From Arthrobacter sp. ISL-95 (lineage in GTDB: Bacteria > Actinomycetota > Actinomycetes > Actinomycetales > Micrococcaceae), in assembly GCF_018613695.1 (NCBI RefSeq), contig NZ_JAGGPR010000005.1:679571-743570 (forward strand): a DNA stretch of 64,000 nt, read 5' to 3'. Positions 37,212 to 46,799 of this stretch are shown one piece after another. The position numbers were made by a program, and so were the translations under genes. Position 1 is the stretch's first letter. Every line of letters starts with the position of its first letter. The notes under the pieces are model-generated. The model did not search any database and had not been told where the DNA came from. It saw nothing but the letters and a program-made list of their open reading frames with translations.

Positions 37212-38521
37212 GCATCCCCGTTGTTACCGTCGGTTCGGCGCAGGAGGCTGTGGTCGACGGATTGGAACGCTTGCACGGCCCTGTAACCGTGGTACGACGT
37301 TGTTCGGAGCTTGCTGAGCTTATGGCTGCCTGCCAAAGCGGCCTTGCGGTGGCCGCTGTCGTGGCCGAAGGTTGCGAGGAACTCACCACCACGCTGGTAG
37401 ATCGCCTCGGGGCTGTGGGCGTCTCGATCATTGCGCTCACCGATGACCCGGCGGAGGCCAAGAGACTGTACTCCATAGGCGCCGTGCCGGCGCCGACGAG
37501 CATTGAACCTGCCGAGCTCGCGACCAAAATCTCGGAAGCGGTCGGGCGGGAGAACCGGCAAAACCGGCCTGCGACCGCTCGAGGCGCCGGATTTGCAGAT
37601 CCGGGGGCGGATCTGCTTCTGATGCCCGTGACCCACCCTGTTGGTGTGGAGACGCCGGTGGGAGGGGGCCAGGTCATCGCCGTGTGGGGACCGATCGGGG
37701 CTCCGGGAAGGACGCTCCTTGCTGTAAATATCGCCGCGGAGCTGGCCGCGGAAGGCAAGTCGGTCATGCTCGTGGACGCAGACAGTTACGGCGCAAGCGT
37801 GTCGGCAGTTCTCGGCCTCCTGGATGAGTCGGCGGGCCTGGCTCAGGCATGCCGGCTGGCGGACCAAGGCCTGCTTGATGGTGAGGCCCTCAGGGCAGTG
37901 GCCATTCCTGTCTTCACCAAGGGTGGGACTTTCAGAGTGCTCACGGGCACCACCAGGGCGGATCGTTGGACCGAGCTGAGGGCGGGGGCCGTCTCGGTGG
38001 TCTTGGATGTGGCCCGGCAATTAGCGGATCATGTTGTTGTGGACGCAGGCTTTTGCTTGGAATCGGATGAAGAGCTGAGCTTCGACACGTTGGCTCCGCG
38101 GAGGAATGCTGCCACACTGCGCAGCTTGGAAATGGCTGACGTCGTCTATGCCATAGGTGCTGCGGATGCGATTGGAGTGCCGCGTCTGGTGAGGGGCCTG
38201 GCGGAGCTTGAGTCCGCAGTACCGGATGCATCTCCCCGCGTCGTGCTGAACAAGGTGAAACGCTCGGCAGTGGGCCATTCGCCCAAGCAGCAACTCGATG
38301 ATGCATGGGGCCGGTACGGCCCCGGAGTGGGCGTGGATGCCTACCTTCCAGCTGACCCCGTGGTGTGCGATGCCGCTCTACTTGCCGGGTCGGTCCTGCT
38401 GGAGATAGCGCCCGACTCGCCCCTGCGAACGGCGATAGCAGCATTGGTCTGTGCACCCGTCCAGCAAAACCGCAATCCCTTTGGTCGAACTATCAGAGCT
38501 TTGCACCTTCTAAAGCGCTAG
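37208..38521 (+). CDS. CpaE/MinD-like P-loop protein with altered Walker A
   Basis: The 437-aa protein resembles CpaE of Flp-pilus systems: an N-terminal receiver-like region (about 1-120) and a MinD/ParA-type ATPase region. The deviant Walker A that normally reads KGGxGK[ST] is here GPIGAPGRT (near residues 165-173), with both lysines lost, while the later VMLVDADSYGASVSAVLGL and VVVDAGFCLES segments remain. ATP hydrolysis may therefore be lost or altered. It is coupled to the SAF gene by an ATGA overlap and followed after 58 bp by the glutamate dehydrogenase gene. Confidence 0.75.
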   Translation: MSIPVVTVGSAQEAVVDGLERLHGPVTVVRRCSELAELMAACQSGLAVAAVVAEGCEELTTTLVDRLGAVGVSIIALTDDPAEAKRLYSIGAVPAPTSIEPAELATKISEAVGRENRQNRPATARGAGFADPGADLLLMPVTHPVGVETPVGGGQVIAVWGPIGAPGRTLLAVNIAAELAAEGKSVMLVDADSYGASVSAVLGLLDESAGLAQACRLADQGLLDGEALRAVAIPVFTKGGTFRVLTGTTRADRWTELRAGAVSVVLDVARQLADHVVVDAGFCLESDEELSFDTLAPRRNAATLRSLEMADVVYAIGAADAIGVPRLVRGLAELESAVPDASPRVVLNKVKRSAVGHSPKQQLDDAWGRYGPGVGVDAYLPADPVVCDAALLAGSVLLEIAPDSPLRTAIAALVCAPVQQNRNPFGRTIRALHLLKR

Positions 38522-38579
38522 GGTCGACATGTGGGGCTGCAGAGTCGCAGCAATCAACATTTGATGGAGGCGTTTGTCG

Positions 38580-41500
38580 ATGTCGTCAGGATCCAGCGTA
38601 GAGGATCGGTCCGATGCAGCAGTTGTCCGTGAAGGGTTCTTCGGTGACTACTATGAACACCTCGCAGAGGAGGATGCACGGGCGTATTCGCCTGAAGTCT
38701 TGATTGCGCGGGCAACTAAGCACAGGACCGTTGCCCAGTCCCGTCGACCAGGAAACGCCGTCGTCCAAATCGCCGGCGAACCCGAGCGGAGCGTCGTCTA
38801 CATCGTCACAGACGATATGCCATTCCTCGTCGACTCCGTCAATGCAGAACTTGTTCGCCAGAACTGCGCCATACGTTTGGTGATGCACCCCTTGTTCGTG
38901 GTTGCCCGTGGTCGGGAATCCGGCGAACTCAGCAATATTTCCAGGGTCCCCTCGAACGTCGGCATTTCGAGCGGCGACACCGCAGCACTCCCCAGCGTGG
39001 CTCATCTCCTGGGCGATGGCGACAACGCCTCACACATGGAGTCATGGATCGCGGTTGAAATTGACCGGGTCGGTGATGATGCGCGGGACGAACTGATCGC
39101 TGGGCTCCAGCGCGTCCTGGGCGATGTCAGGGCGGCAGTGGAGGACTGGCCCAAGATGCGTAGCAAAGCGCTCGAGCTGGCCGATGCGTTGGGGGGCGTC
39201 ACACACCCTGAGCAAGTGGCCGAGCTCAGGCAAGCACAAGACCTTTTGCGATGGCTGGACAACGGAAACTTCACTTTCCTGGGATACCGCGAATACGACC
39301 TCGTAGATGAGAACGGCGAGGACGTTCTTCAGCTCCGCGAAGACAGCGGCCTCGGGCTCCTGCGCGCAGGCGACACCACACGTCAAGTTCAGCACCTCAC
39401 GGATGCGGGCCGAAAGCGCGCAAGGGAGAAGCGTGCCCTGGTGATTACCAAGGCAAACTCACGCTCCACTGTGCACCGACCTGCCTATCTCGACTACATC
39501 GGCGTCAAGAGCTTCGATGCGCTAGGCAACGTTAACGGGGAACGCCGCTTTATCGGCCTGTTCGCCACGAGTGCTTACACGGGGTCCGTGCGCAGCATCC
39601 CGATCGTTCGGGACAAGGTGGACGCCGTTCTTCGGAACGCAGGCTTCCCCATTGACTCGCACTCGGGCAAGGATCTTTTGGGAATCCTCGAAACTTATCC
39701 CCGCGACGAACTCTTCCAGATTGAGATTCCGGACCTTGCCGCCACGGCCACCGGGATACAGCGACTCCAAGAGCGCCGGAGGACCAAGCTGTTCCTGCGC
39801 CCGGACATCTATGGCCGGTTCATGTCTGCAGTGGTCTACTTGCCCCGAGACCGGTACACCACCAGTGTTCGTCTTCGCATCGAGCAGGAACTTCGCGAAA
39901 CATTCCACGCCGAGAGCATCGACTACGAAGCCAGGATCACCGAATCTGCATTGGCTCGCGTTTTCTTCAGGATCAGGTTGCCCCGAACGGCTGAACTGGC
40001 CGAAGTGGACGTCAAAGAGCTGGAACAACGTCTCATGCGCGCGTCCCGGTCCTGGAGCGAAGGTATCTCAGAGGTTCTCCGCGAGCACCGGTCTTCGGCG
40101 GATGCTGATGTTCTGTCTGCGCTGTGGGCTGAGGCATTTCCTGCGGGCTACCGGGTCGACTACGAAGTGGAAGACGCTCTTGAGGACATTGAACGCTTCG
40201 AGAAATACGGTGCGGAGGCAGAGCGGGCAGGGCGGGTAACCAAGCAGATCAGGCCTGGTGTTCACGTGTATCTTCCCGAGGGCGCCGGCGAGGCTTTGGA
40301 AGAGGATGCCCGGGTCAAGCTCTACTTGATGGAGCCCAAGAGCCTCAGCCAGATCCTTCCTTATTTCCACAATCTGGGCCTTGAGGTTTTGGATGAGCGG
40401 CCGTTCGAGATTGAAACCTCAGATCATCGCGACTTCTTCCTGTACGATCTCGGACTCAAATACCCCGCGGGCGTCGACCCCCTGGCCACAGGAGACCTTC
40501 TCAGCGATTCCTTCGGTGCAGCCATCACCGGCGCCGTCGAGTCGGACAACTTTGACCGGCTGGTGCTCCGTGAAGGCATTCATTGGCGTCAGGTGGTGGT
40601 GCTCCGCGCCTATGCCAAATACATGCGGCAAATGGGCAACACCAACTCCTTCGGATTCATCGCTGATACACTCCTGGGCAACCCGGATGTTGCGCGGGGG
40701 CTCAACGAGCTCTTCTCCGCGCGCTTCGATCCCGCTGTTGATGAAGAGCAGCGGCCCGAACGTCAGGCTGCTGCGCGGGCAGCCCTCGCGGAGTCGATCG
40801 AGCAGGTGGCCACGTTGGACGCCGATCGCGTCCTGCGTACCTTCGTGAACCTTATTGAGTCGACTCTGCGCACGAATTACTACCAGAACAAGGAATACCT
40901 CAGCTTCAAGCTGGATCCGACATCAATTGATGGTCTTCCTTTCCCACGCCCGATGTACGAGATCTGGGTTTACTCTCCGAGAGTTGAAGGCGTGCACCTT
41001 CGCTTCGGGAAGGTAGCCCGTGGCGGCCTTCGCTGGTCCGACCGCCGGGAAGACTTCCGGACCGAGATCCTGGGCCTCGTAAAGGCACAGACCGTCAAGA
41101 ATGCCGTGATCGTACCCACAGGCGCCAAGGGAGGTTTCTTCGCTAAGAAGCTTCCCAACCCGGCAGTGGACAGAGCAGCGTGGATGGCCGAAGGAATCGA
41201 GAGCTACAAGACCTTCATTCGGGGACTGCTGGACATCACGGACAACCTCGTTACCTCAGCAGAGGGCGAAAGGCTCGTGCCGCCGTCGGACGTTGTCCGG
41301 CACGACGGTGACGACTCATACCTGGTAGTGGCAGCTGACAAGGGCACCGCGACGTTCTCCGACACTGCCAACGGGCTTGCTGCCGAATACGGCTTCTGGC
41401 TCGGTGACGCGTTTGCCTCGGGCGGGTCGGTGGGCTACGACCACAAGGCCATGGGCATCACCGCGCGCGGAGCTTGGGAATCAGTCAAGAGGCACTTCAG

Positions 41501-43436
41501 TGAACTTGACCTCGATACCCAGACCGAGGAATTCACGGTAGTTGGCGTTGGCGACATGTCCGGGGATGTCTTCGGTAACGGCATGCTGCTTTCCCGCCAC
41601 ATCCGGCTGTTGGCCGCCTTTGACCACCGCCACATCTTCCTGGATCCCACACCCAACGCTGAGGCGTCGTTTGCGGAGCGGCAAAGGCTCTTCGAACTGC
41701 CCCGGTCTTCTTGGGACGACTATGACCGCACGCTCATCAGCGAAGGCGGCGGAGTTTACGCACGTCAGGCCAAGACCATCCCGGTCTCGGAGCAGGTACG
41801 CAAGGCGTTGGGACTGCCGGATGGAACCACTCAGCTGAGCCCGCCCGAACTTCTCCGTGCGATTCTGTTGGCGCCAGCGGACCTTCTCTACAACGGTGGC
41901 ATCGGTACTTACGTCAAGGCCAGCACCGAAACCCATGCTGCCGTAGGCGACAAAGCCAATGACGCTATCCGCGTGGACGGCCGTGATCTGCGCGTCAAGG
42001 TTGTGGGTGAAGGCGGCAACCTGGGCCTGACGCAGAGGGGCCGTATCGAAGCCGCTTTGCAAGGCGTCATCCTGAATACGGATGCGATCGACAACTCCGC
42101 CGGCGTGGACTGCTCCGATCATGAGGTGAACATAAAGATCTTCGTTGACCGGATGGTAGCGGCCGGCAAGCTTGACTCCGCGGAAAGGGCCGGCTTCCTG
42201 GCCGATATGACCGATGAGGTGGGACGGCTTGTCCTGCAGGACAACATCGACCAGAACATCCTGCTTCTTAACGACCGCACGCGGGTGGCGGACTGGAGCC
42301 CAAGCTACGAGCGCCTCATGGACTGGCTGGAGAAGTCCGCTGACCTCAAGCGCGATCTCGAGGCCCTTCCCACCACAGAGACTCTCCGGTCGAGGCTGGA
42401 GCAAGGACAGGGACTCACTTCGCCCGAGCTGGCCGTCCTGGCAGCCTACGCAAAGATCGAGCTCGCAGCAGCGTTGCGGGACAGCAACCTTGCCGATGAT
42501 CCGTGGTTTGCGGACACCATCCGTGACTATTTCCCGAAGCAGCTGCGGGAGAAGTTCGACGCTGAGCTGGATACCCACCCGCTGCGGCGCGAGATTATCG
42601 CCACAGTGGTTGCCAACGACATCATCAATCTGGGCGGCATCACCTTCGCTTTCCGGGCCATTGAAGAAACGTCGGCCAACGAGGTAGCGGTGGCCAAGGC
42701 CTTTGTTGCCTTGCGTGAAATCTACGATCTCGATCCGATGGTGGCTGAGCTGAATGCGCTTCCGGCATCATTCCCGACTGAACACTGGAGCGAAGTCCAC
42801 CTGGACATTCGGCGCTTGCTTGACCGGGCAGTGCGTTGGGTGCTCGGGCAGGGGATGGCGTCTCAGCCCATTGCCGACGTCGTGGAATCCTTCAAGCCCA
42901 TGTTGGCTCCTCTGCGGGCCAAGCTTCTGGAATACCTCCGGGGGGAGGACAAGATCCGCATCTCCGGTTGGTTGGACAAAGCCCGTGGCTGGGAGCTGCC
43001 GGATCATCTCGCACACAGGTGGGCGGAGTTGTTCGAGAGTTACGCGCTCTTGGACATCGCACGAATTGCCCAGACCGGCAATGAAGGCGTGGAGGACGTC
43101 GCTCACGTTTATTACACGGTGTTCAACCGCTTCCACGTGGATTCGCTTCTGGAACGGATCAGCTCCTTGCCTCGTGATGACCGATGGCAGGCTTTGGCAC
43201 GGGCAGCTCTTCGGGACGATTTGTACTCCACAGTGGCGGATATGACGACGTCGGTACTTGAGTCGACTGAGTCAGGCACCGCGGCGGAAGAACGTCTCAA
43301 GGAATGGGAAGGGCAAAATGCCGAACAGCTGGGACGAGCCAAGACCATGTTCGACGAGGTCAACGCGCTCGAAGCCGACGACATGGCTTCACTGTCGGTA
43401 GCATTAAGGCTCTTGAGGTCAATCGTTCGACGCTAG
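38580..43436 (+). CDS. gdh: NAD-specific glutamate dehydrogenase, large (about 180 kDa) type
   Basis: The 1618-aa enzyme is the L_180 class of NAD-dependent glutamate dehydrogenase, as in M. tuberculosis Rv2476c, and converts glutamate to 2-oxoglutarate and ammonia. The N-terminal half holds ACT-like regulatory domains (VVYIVTDDMPFLVDSVNAEL). The catalytic domain begins near residue 790 (RGGLRWSDRREDFRTEILGL) with the substrate-binding lysine region VIVPTGAKGGF, then GDMSGDVFGNGMLL, and the NAD-binding half with VVGEGGNLGLTQRGR. ATG 38580 has GGAGG 9 nt upstream; the TTG at 38574 is too close to it. In mycobacteria this class is regulated by GarA; no garA gene is seen here. Confidence 0.95.
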   Translation: MSSGSSVEDRSDAAVVREGFFGDYYEHLAEEDARAYSPEVLIARATKHRTVAQSRRPGNAVVQIAGEPERSVVYIVTDDMPFLVDSVNAELVRQNCAIRLVMHPLFVVARGRESGELSNISRVPSNVGISSGDTAALPSVAHLLGDGDNASHMESWIAVEIDRVGDDARDELIAGLQRVLGDVRAAVEDWPKMRSKALELADALGGVTHPEQVAELRQAQDLLRWLDNGNFTFLGYREYDLVDENGEDVLQLREDSGLGLLRAGDTTRQVQHLTDAGRKRAREKRALVITKANSRSTVHRPAYLDYIGVKSFDALGNVNGERRFIGLFATSAYTGSVRSIPIVRDKVDAVLRNAGFPIDSHSGKDLLGILETYPRDELFQIEIPDLAATATGIQRLQERRRTKLFLRPDIYGRFMSAVVYLPRDRYTTSVRLRIEQELRETFHAESIDYEARITESALARVFFRIRLPRTAELAEVDVKELEQRLMRASRSWSEGISEVLREHRSSADADVLSALWAEAFPAGYRVDYEVEDALEDIERFEKYGAEAERAGRVTKQIRPGVHVYLPEGAGEALEEDARVKLYLMEPKSLSQILPYFHNLGLEVLDERPFEIETSDHRDFFLYDLGLKYPAGVDPLATGDLLSDSFGAAITGAVESDNFDRLVLREGIHWRQVVVLRAYAKYMRQMGNTNSFGFIADTLLGNPDVARGLNELFSARFDPAVDEEQRPERQAAARAALAESIEQVATLDADRVLRTFVNLIESTLRTNYYQNKEYLSFKLDPTSIDGLPFPRPMYEIWVYSPRVEGVHLRFGKVARGGLRWSDRREDFRTEILGLVKAQTVKNAVIVPTGAKGGFFAKKLPNPAVDRAAWMAEGIESYKTFIRGLLDITDNLVTSAEGERLVPPSDVVRHDGDDSYLVVAADKGTATFSDTANGLAAEYGFWLGDAFASGGSVGYDHKAMGITARGAWESVKRHFSELDLDTQTEEFTVVGVGDMSGDVFGNGMLLSRHIRLLAAFDHRHIFLDPTPNAEASFAERQRLFELPRSSWDDYDRTLISEGGGVYARQAKTIPVSEQVRKALGLPDGTTQLSPPELLRAILLAPADLLYNGGIGTYVKASTETHAAVGDKANDAIRVDGRDLRVKVVGEGGNLGLTQRGRIEAALQGVILNTDAIDNSAGVDCSDHEVNIKIFVDRMVAAGKLDSAERAGFLADMTDEVGRLVLQDNIDQNILLLNDRTRVADWSPSYERLMDWLEKSADLKRDLEALPTTETLRSRLEQGQGLTSPELAVLAAYAKIELAAALRDSNLADDPWFADTIRDYFPKQLREKFDAELDTHPLRREIIATVVANDIINLGGITFAFRAIEETSANEVAVAKAFVALREIYDLDPMVAELNALPASFPTEHWSEVHLDIRRLLDRAVRWVLGQGMASQPIADVVESFKPMLAPLRAKLLEYLRGEDKIRISGWLDKARGWELPDHLAHRWAELFESYALLDIARIAQTGNEGVEDVAHVYYTVFNRFHVDSLLERISSLPRDDRWQALARAALRDDLYSTVADMTTSVLESTESGTAAEERLKEWEGQNAEQLGRAKTMFDEVNALEADDMASLSVALRLLRSIVRR

Positions 43437-43467
43437 GGCTAGTCCCGGCGTCGCAAATGGAGGTGCA

Positions 43468-44937
43468 GTGGCAATCTTTACAGACCCCATCAGGGAACAC
43501 GCTGATTTCGGGCCTGGAGATGCCGAATGGCTGCACCTCCTGGTCGGTGACTGGCAAATGGTCGCTGACTTGGCTTTCGCGGATCTCGCTCTGTGGTTTC
43601 CGCACCCGGAATTCGGCTATATCGCCCTCGCCCACGTCCGTCCATCGACATCGCATACGGTGTTCCACGCGGACTTCGTGGGCGAGGGCATCCGCTCGGA
43701 TCTACGCCCTCTAGTAGATAAGGCGTGGAACAGCCGATCGATCGAGCGCTCCAGCGAAACGAGCTGGAGCAGTGAGATGGCACTCCGGGTGGAGGCTGTG
43801 CCGATGGTGCGCAACGGCAGGACACTCGCGGTTGTGACGTCGCATATGGACTTGTCCAGTTCGCGTATGCCGTCGCGGCTGGAACTTACGTACCGCCAGT
43901 GCGCCTACGACCTCCTGCGGATGGGAACGTTGGGCCTATGGCCCGACTTTGCCTCACCAACAGGTTCCCGTCGAGGTGCCCCGCGAGTCGGAGATGGGCT
44001 CATCAGGCTCGACGCCGACGGCATCGTGCAGTACGCCAGTCCGAATGGCGTCTCCGCCTTCCGCCGTCTTGGTGAAGTGGAGTCCCTTGAAGGTCGTTCG
44101 TTAGCGGAAGTGACTGCCGGCCTCCTGAAGGACCGGCGGATGGTGGATGAGACGCTGCCCTTGGTGGTGACAGGACGCATGCCTTGGCGCAGCGAAATTG
44201 AGTCGAGGGGTGTCAGTCTTTCACTTCGAGCCATCCCTTTGCGCGATGAACAGCACCGTTTCGGAGCCCTGGTCCTTTGCCGCGATGTCTCGGAATTGCG
44301 ACGCAGGGAAATGGAGCTCGTTACCAAGGACGCAACGATCCGGGAAATCCATCACAGGGTCAAGAACAACCTTCAGACCGTGGCGGCTCTCCTGCGAATG
44401 CAATCGCGGAGAATGGTGAGCGACGAAGCCAAACAGGGCCTGGAACAAGCGATGCGACGCGTCGCCACTATTGCGCTCGTCCATGAAACTCTCTCGCAGG
44501 GGCTGACGCAGAGCGTGGACTTTGACGAACTGATTGGGCGCCAATTCCGCCTGTCTGCGGAAGTTGCCTCCCCATCCCAGCAAGTGCGGACGGAACGTTC
44601 AGGCATGTTCGGCGAGTTGCCCAGCGATTTTGCCACTCCACTGGCTTTGGTCATCAATGAACTGGTCACCAATGCGGTCGAGCACGGACTTGAGGGACGC
44701 ACAGGAACGGTGTGGTTGCTGGCCGACAGGGCAGAAGGCGAAGGCGACGATGAATTCCTGACGGTGACCATTGCAGACGACGGCGTTGGCCTGCCGGACG
44801 GCCAGTACACCGAGGGGTTGGGACTACAGATCGTTCGCACACTCGTGACAAGTGAGCTCGGTGGGTCCATCCAATGGATCCCGCGCGAAGGAGGCGGAAC
44901 TGCCGTCGAGATCGTCCTTAACCTCGCCAGGGCATAG
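43468..44937 (+). CDS. pdtaS: Sensor histidine kinase, PdtaS type (HisKA_2)
   Basis: The 489-aa soluble kinase has an N-terminal GAF-like domain (1-150), a PAS domain (175-275) and a HisKA_2 motif IREIHHRVKNNLQTV with phosphoacceptor His296. The HWE/HisKA_2-type HATPase follows (LVINELVTNAVEHGLEG, DDGVGLPDG, EGLGLQIVRTLV). This matches M. tuberculosis PdtaS (Rv3220c), which signals to the ANTAR regulator PdtaR; no pdtaR gene is seen nearby. It starts with GTG 43468, with GGAGG upstream. It is convergent with whiB1, as in mycobacteria. Confidence 0.9.
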   Translation: MAIFTDPIREHADFGPGDAEWLHLLVGDWQMVADLAFADLALWFPHPEFGYIALAHVRPSTSHTVFHADFVGEGIRSDLRPLVDKAWNSRSIERSSETSWSSEMALRVEAVPMVRNGRTLAVVTSHMDLSSSRMPSRLELTYRQCAYDLLRMGTLGLWPDFASPTGSRRGAPRVGDGLIRLDADGIVQYASPNGVSAFRRLGEVESLEGRSLAEVTAGLLKDRRMVDETLPLVVTGRMPWRSEIESRGVSLSLRAIPLRDEQHRFGALVLCRDVSELRRREMELVTKDATIREIHHRVKNNLQTVAALLRMQSRRMVSDEAKQGLEQAMRRVATIALVHETLSQGLTQSVDFDELIGRQFRLSAEVASPSQQVRTERSGMFGELPSDFATPLALVINELVTNAVEHGLEGRTGTVWLLADRAEGEGDDEFLTVTIADDGVGLPDGQYTEGLGLQIVRTLVTSELGGSIQWIPREGGGTAVEIVLNLARA

Positions 44938-44979
44938 CCTCCCAAAGGCGGGCCGACGAGTCCGGCGAACAGAAGCCAA

Positions 44980-45017
44980 CGAAAAGGCCGCGGACCATAC
45001 GGTCCGCGGCCTTTTCG
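44980..45017. terminator. Bidirectional terminator between pdtaS-like gene and whiB1
   Basis: CGAAAAGGCCGCGGACC and GGTCCGCGGCCTTTTCG form a 17-bp perfect stem with a 4-nt loop. It lies 42 bp after the kinase stop and 10 bp from the whiB1 stop, so it can serve both convergent genes. Confidence 0.92.
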
Positions 45018-45026
45018 GTCCTTGGG

Positions 45027-45275
45027 CTAGGAAGCGCGTCGTGCGCGTGCAGCTCGGCGCTTGAGTGCGCGTCGTTCGTCTTCACTCATGCCGCCCCAAA
45101 CACCGGCGTCCTGGCCGGACTCCAAGGCCCACTGAAGGCAGGTGTCCACAACGGGGCAGCGGCGGCAGACGCTCTTGGCTTCCTCGATTTGCAGAAGTGC
45201 TGGTCCCGTGTTGCCTACTGGGAAGAAGAGCTCCGGGTCCTTGTCGAGGCAGGCTGCGCGATTACGCCAATCCAT
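45027..45275 (-). CDS. whiB1: WhiB1-type iron-sulfur transcription factor
   Basis: The 82-aa protein has the four WhiB cysteines (Cys9, Cys37, Cys40, Cys46) that bind a [4Fe-4S] cluster, the GVWGGMSEDERRALKRR turn and basic C-terminal tail. It is very close to M. tuberculosis WhiB1, an essential nitric-oxide-sensitive factor that binds the housekeeping sigma factor. ATG 45275 has GGAG about 12 nt upstream. A CRP-like site (45317-45332) and a GC-rich hairpin lie in the upstream region. Confidence 0.96.
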   Translation of the reverse strand: MDWRNRAACLDKDPELFFPVGNTGPALLQIEEAKSVCRRCPVVDTCLQWALESGQDAGVWGGMSEDERRALKRRAARARRAS

Positions 45276-45316
45276 GCTGATCAGTCACTCCATTCGTGAG
45301 AACTAGAAGGGCCTTT

Positions 45317-45332
45317 TGTGAAAACATTCACG
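45317..45332. promoter_or_regulatory. CRP-like site upstream of whiB1
   Basis: TGTGA-AAACAT-TCACG matches the CRP consensus TGTGA-N6-TCACA at 9 of 10 defined bases. It is centred about 50 bp upstream of the whiB1 ATG. In M. tuberculosis whiB1 is directly controlled by the CRP homologue Rv3676, so this fits known biology; binding here is inferred. Confidence 0.6.
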
Positions 45333-45346
45333 AGAGGCTCCAAAGG

Positions 45347-45370
45347 AAAGGGGCCCGCATGGGCCCCCTT
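45347..45370. other. GC-rich hairpin in the whiB1 upstream region
   Basis: AAAGGGGCCC (45347-45356) and GGGCCCCCTT (45361-45370) form a near-perfect stem with a 4-nt loop. On the minus strand it is followed by a pyrimidine-rich stretch. It sits between the CRP-like site and the divergent gene, so it might act as a weak terminator or attenuator. Confidence 0.4.
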
Positions 45371-45513
45371 GGTCGTCTGAGTCAAGCGTTTCATGTTAAC
45401 GCCTTGTAAACAAGGGGTGTTAGTGGTCGAAATGCTCGGAATCCGTGAGCGATGCATCACATCAGCCGCCAGTGCCCTCACTGCTAGATGACTATGTCCG
45501 GTAGTGTGCCAGT

Positions 45514-46014
45514 GTGTCAAGACCTCCCGTAAACCCAGCCCAGCCCGTCTCCGGCCCGGACGGAAGCGATGATTCCGGAGTGACGGGGAACCTCGATGCC
45601 AACATACGTGACGCAGCTCGCCGGCCCTTGGGAATCGTCATTATCTCTGTGGTTGTTCTGCTTGAAGCACTCGCCCTCCTCGGTGCCGCAGCATGGTACG
45701 CATTTGAACTACTGAGCGGTGCTCCTGTGCTGACTTTTTGGGGGGCAGTCTTCACACTTGGGCTACTGCTGGCCTTCTCCGTGTGGTTGTTCGCCGTAGG
45801 CCACTTCTTATTCCGCGGCTATAGATGGACGCGAGCGGCAGCCTTGGTGGCCCAATTATTTGTCCTCACCATTGGCTTTCCTACCATGACCGGCGGGCTG
45901 CTGTGGCAGGGACTGGCGATGCTGCTTCCGGCACTGGCTGCGATTGTTTTCCTCTTTCAGAAGGAGGTCGTGGCCTATGCCTCACGCACCGGGGGAACGT
46001 CCGCGGCACTCTGA
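45514..46014 (+). CDS. Four-helix membrane protein of unknown function
   Basis: The 166-aa protein has a short hydrophilic N-terminus (1-30) and four predicted membrane helices (about residues 34-58, 68-92, 103-125 and 127-145). No signal peptide or catalytic motif is seen. It starts with GTG 45514. TAGTGT (45502-45507) ends 6 nt before the start codon and no Shine-Dalgarno is present, suggesting leaderless expression. It is divergent from whiB1 and convergent with the FtsK-like gene. Confidence 0.7.
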   Translation: MSRPPVNPAQPVSGPDGSDDSGVTGNLDANIRDAARRPLGIVIISVVVLLEALALLGAAAWYAFELLSGAPVLTFWGAVFTLGLLLAFSVWLFAVGHFLFRGYRWTRAAALVAQLFVLTIGFPTMTGGLLWQGLAMLLPALAAIVFLFQKEVVAYASRTGGTSAAL

Positions 46015-46046
46015 AAACCGGGGCTCAGACGCGGCTTGGCTGCGAT

Positions 46047-46799
46047 TCAATGGGTTTTGTCTTGTGGCGGAAAAGCTGTGGTGTACACGCCCTGAAAAGG
46101 CAGTATCTCCGCCCCGTTGATGAGAAAGCCCCGCCCTGGGCGCCCGGCCCGATCGGCTTCAAGTCTTACTCCGAGGAGATCGCCGTCATGGGGTGTCCCG
46201 GGTGCCAACACCAAACCCATGCCGGAGGCCTGCGCTTCCTTCGCAAGGGGGAGATGTAGAAGCAGAGATGGACCTGGTGTTGCTGCCAGAATGATGCTGC
46301 GGACTTTTCCAACCAAGCCGGCCAAGGCCTGATGGCCTTGAGGATCCAGTGAATCGGCGTCGTCCACGAGCAGGATGCCGTTGGGGGGAAGGCTCCCCGC
46401 TGCAGCCTCACGCGCGACTGCAATCCAGAAGGCGCTAGCCGTCGACGCATCCGACGGGAAAACCCATGGAATCGATGGGTTCAAGGCATGAAGTGACGCC
46501 ATTGCCGAGCTCTTGCCTGAACGAGGCCCGCCAAGGATGGCGCTTACTCCGTTTTCGCGCAGAGGCATGGACACCGGGAGGGCTTCATCTCCGCCGACGC
46601 CGATCCACACTGGCGCCTGCATGCGGCCGTGAGAGGCCCGGGGGACCCCTGAGCGGCTCCTTGGCCCGGCATGGGATCCTGCCAGCTCATCCTCTGCCTG
46701 GAATGCAGCAAGCAAGGCCTGAAAATTCTCAGCGTGAAGAAGATCGGGGAGTGGCCGTACGCGGAACGGCGCTTCGGATGGCCCGAGGTCATCGAACGG
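46047..46799 (-). pseudogene. C-terminal ATPase domain of the EssC-like protein, separated by an in-frame amber codon
   Basis: These 250 codons continue in the same frame directly after the TAG stop at 46800-46802 of the upstream FHA-FtsK gene. They begin PFDDLGPSEAPFRVRPLPD, the usual continuation of FtsK/EccC-type proteins, and include an intact P-loop GGPRSGKSSAM and Walker B GILLVDDADSLD. There is no good ribosome site or start codon at the junction; the first possible start is a TTG at 46715. The segment is best read as the last ATPase module of one broken gene, unless the stop is read through or is a sequencing error. Confidence 0.75.
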
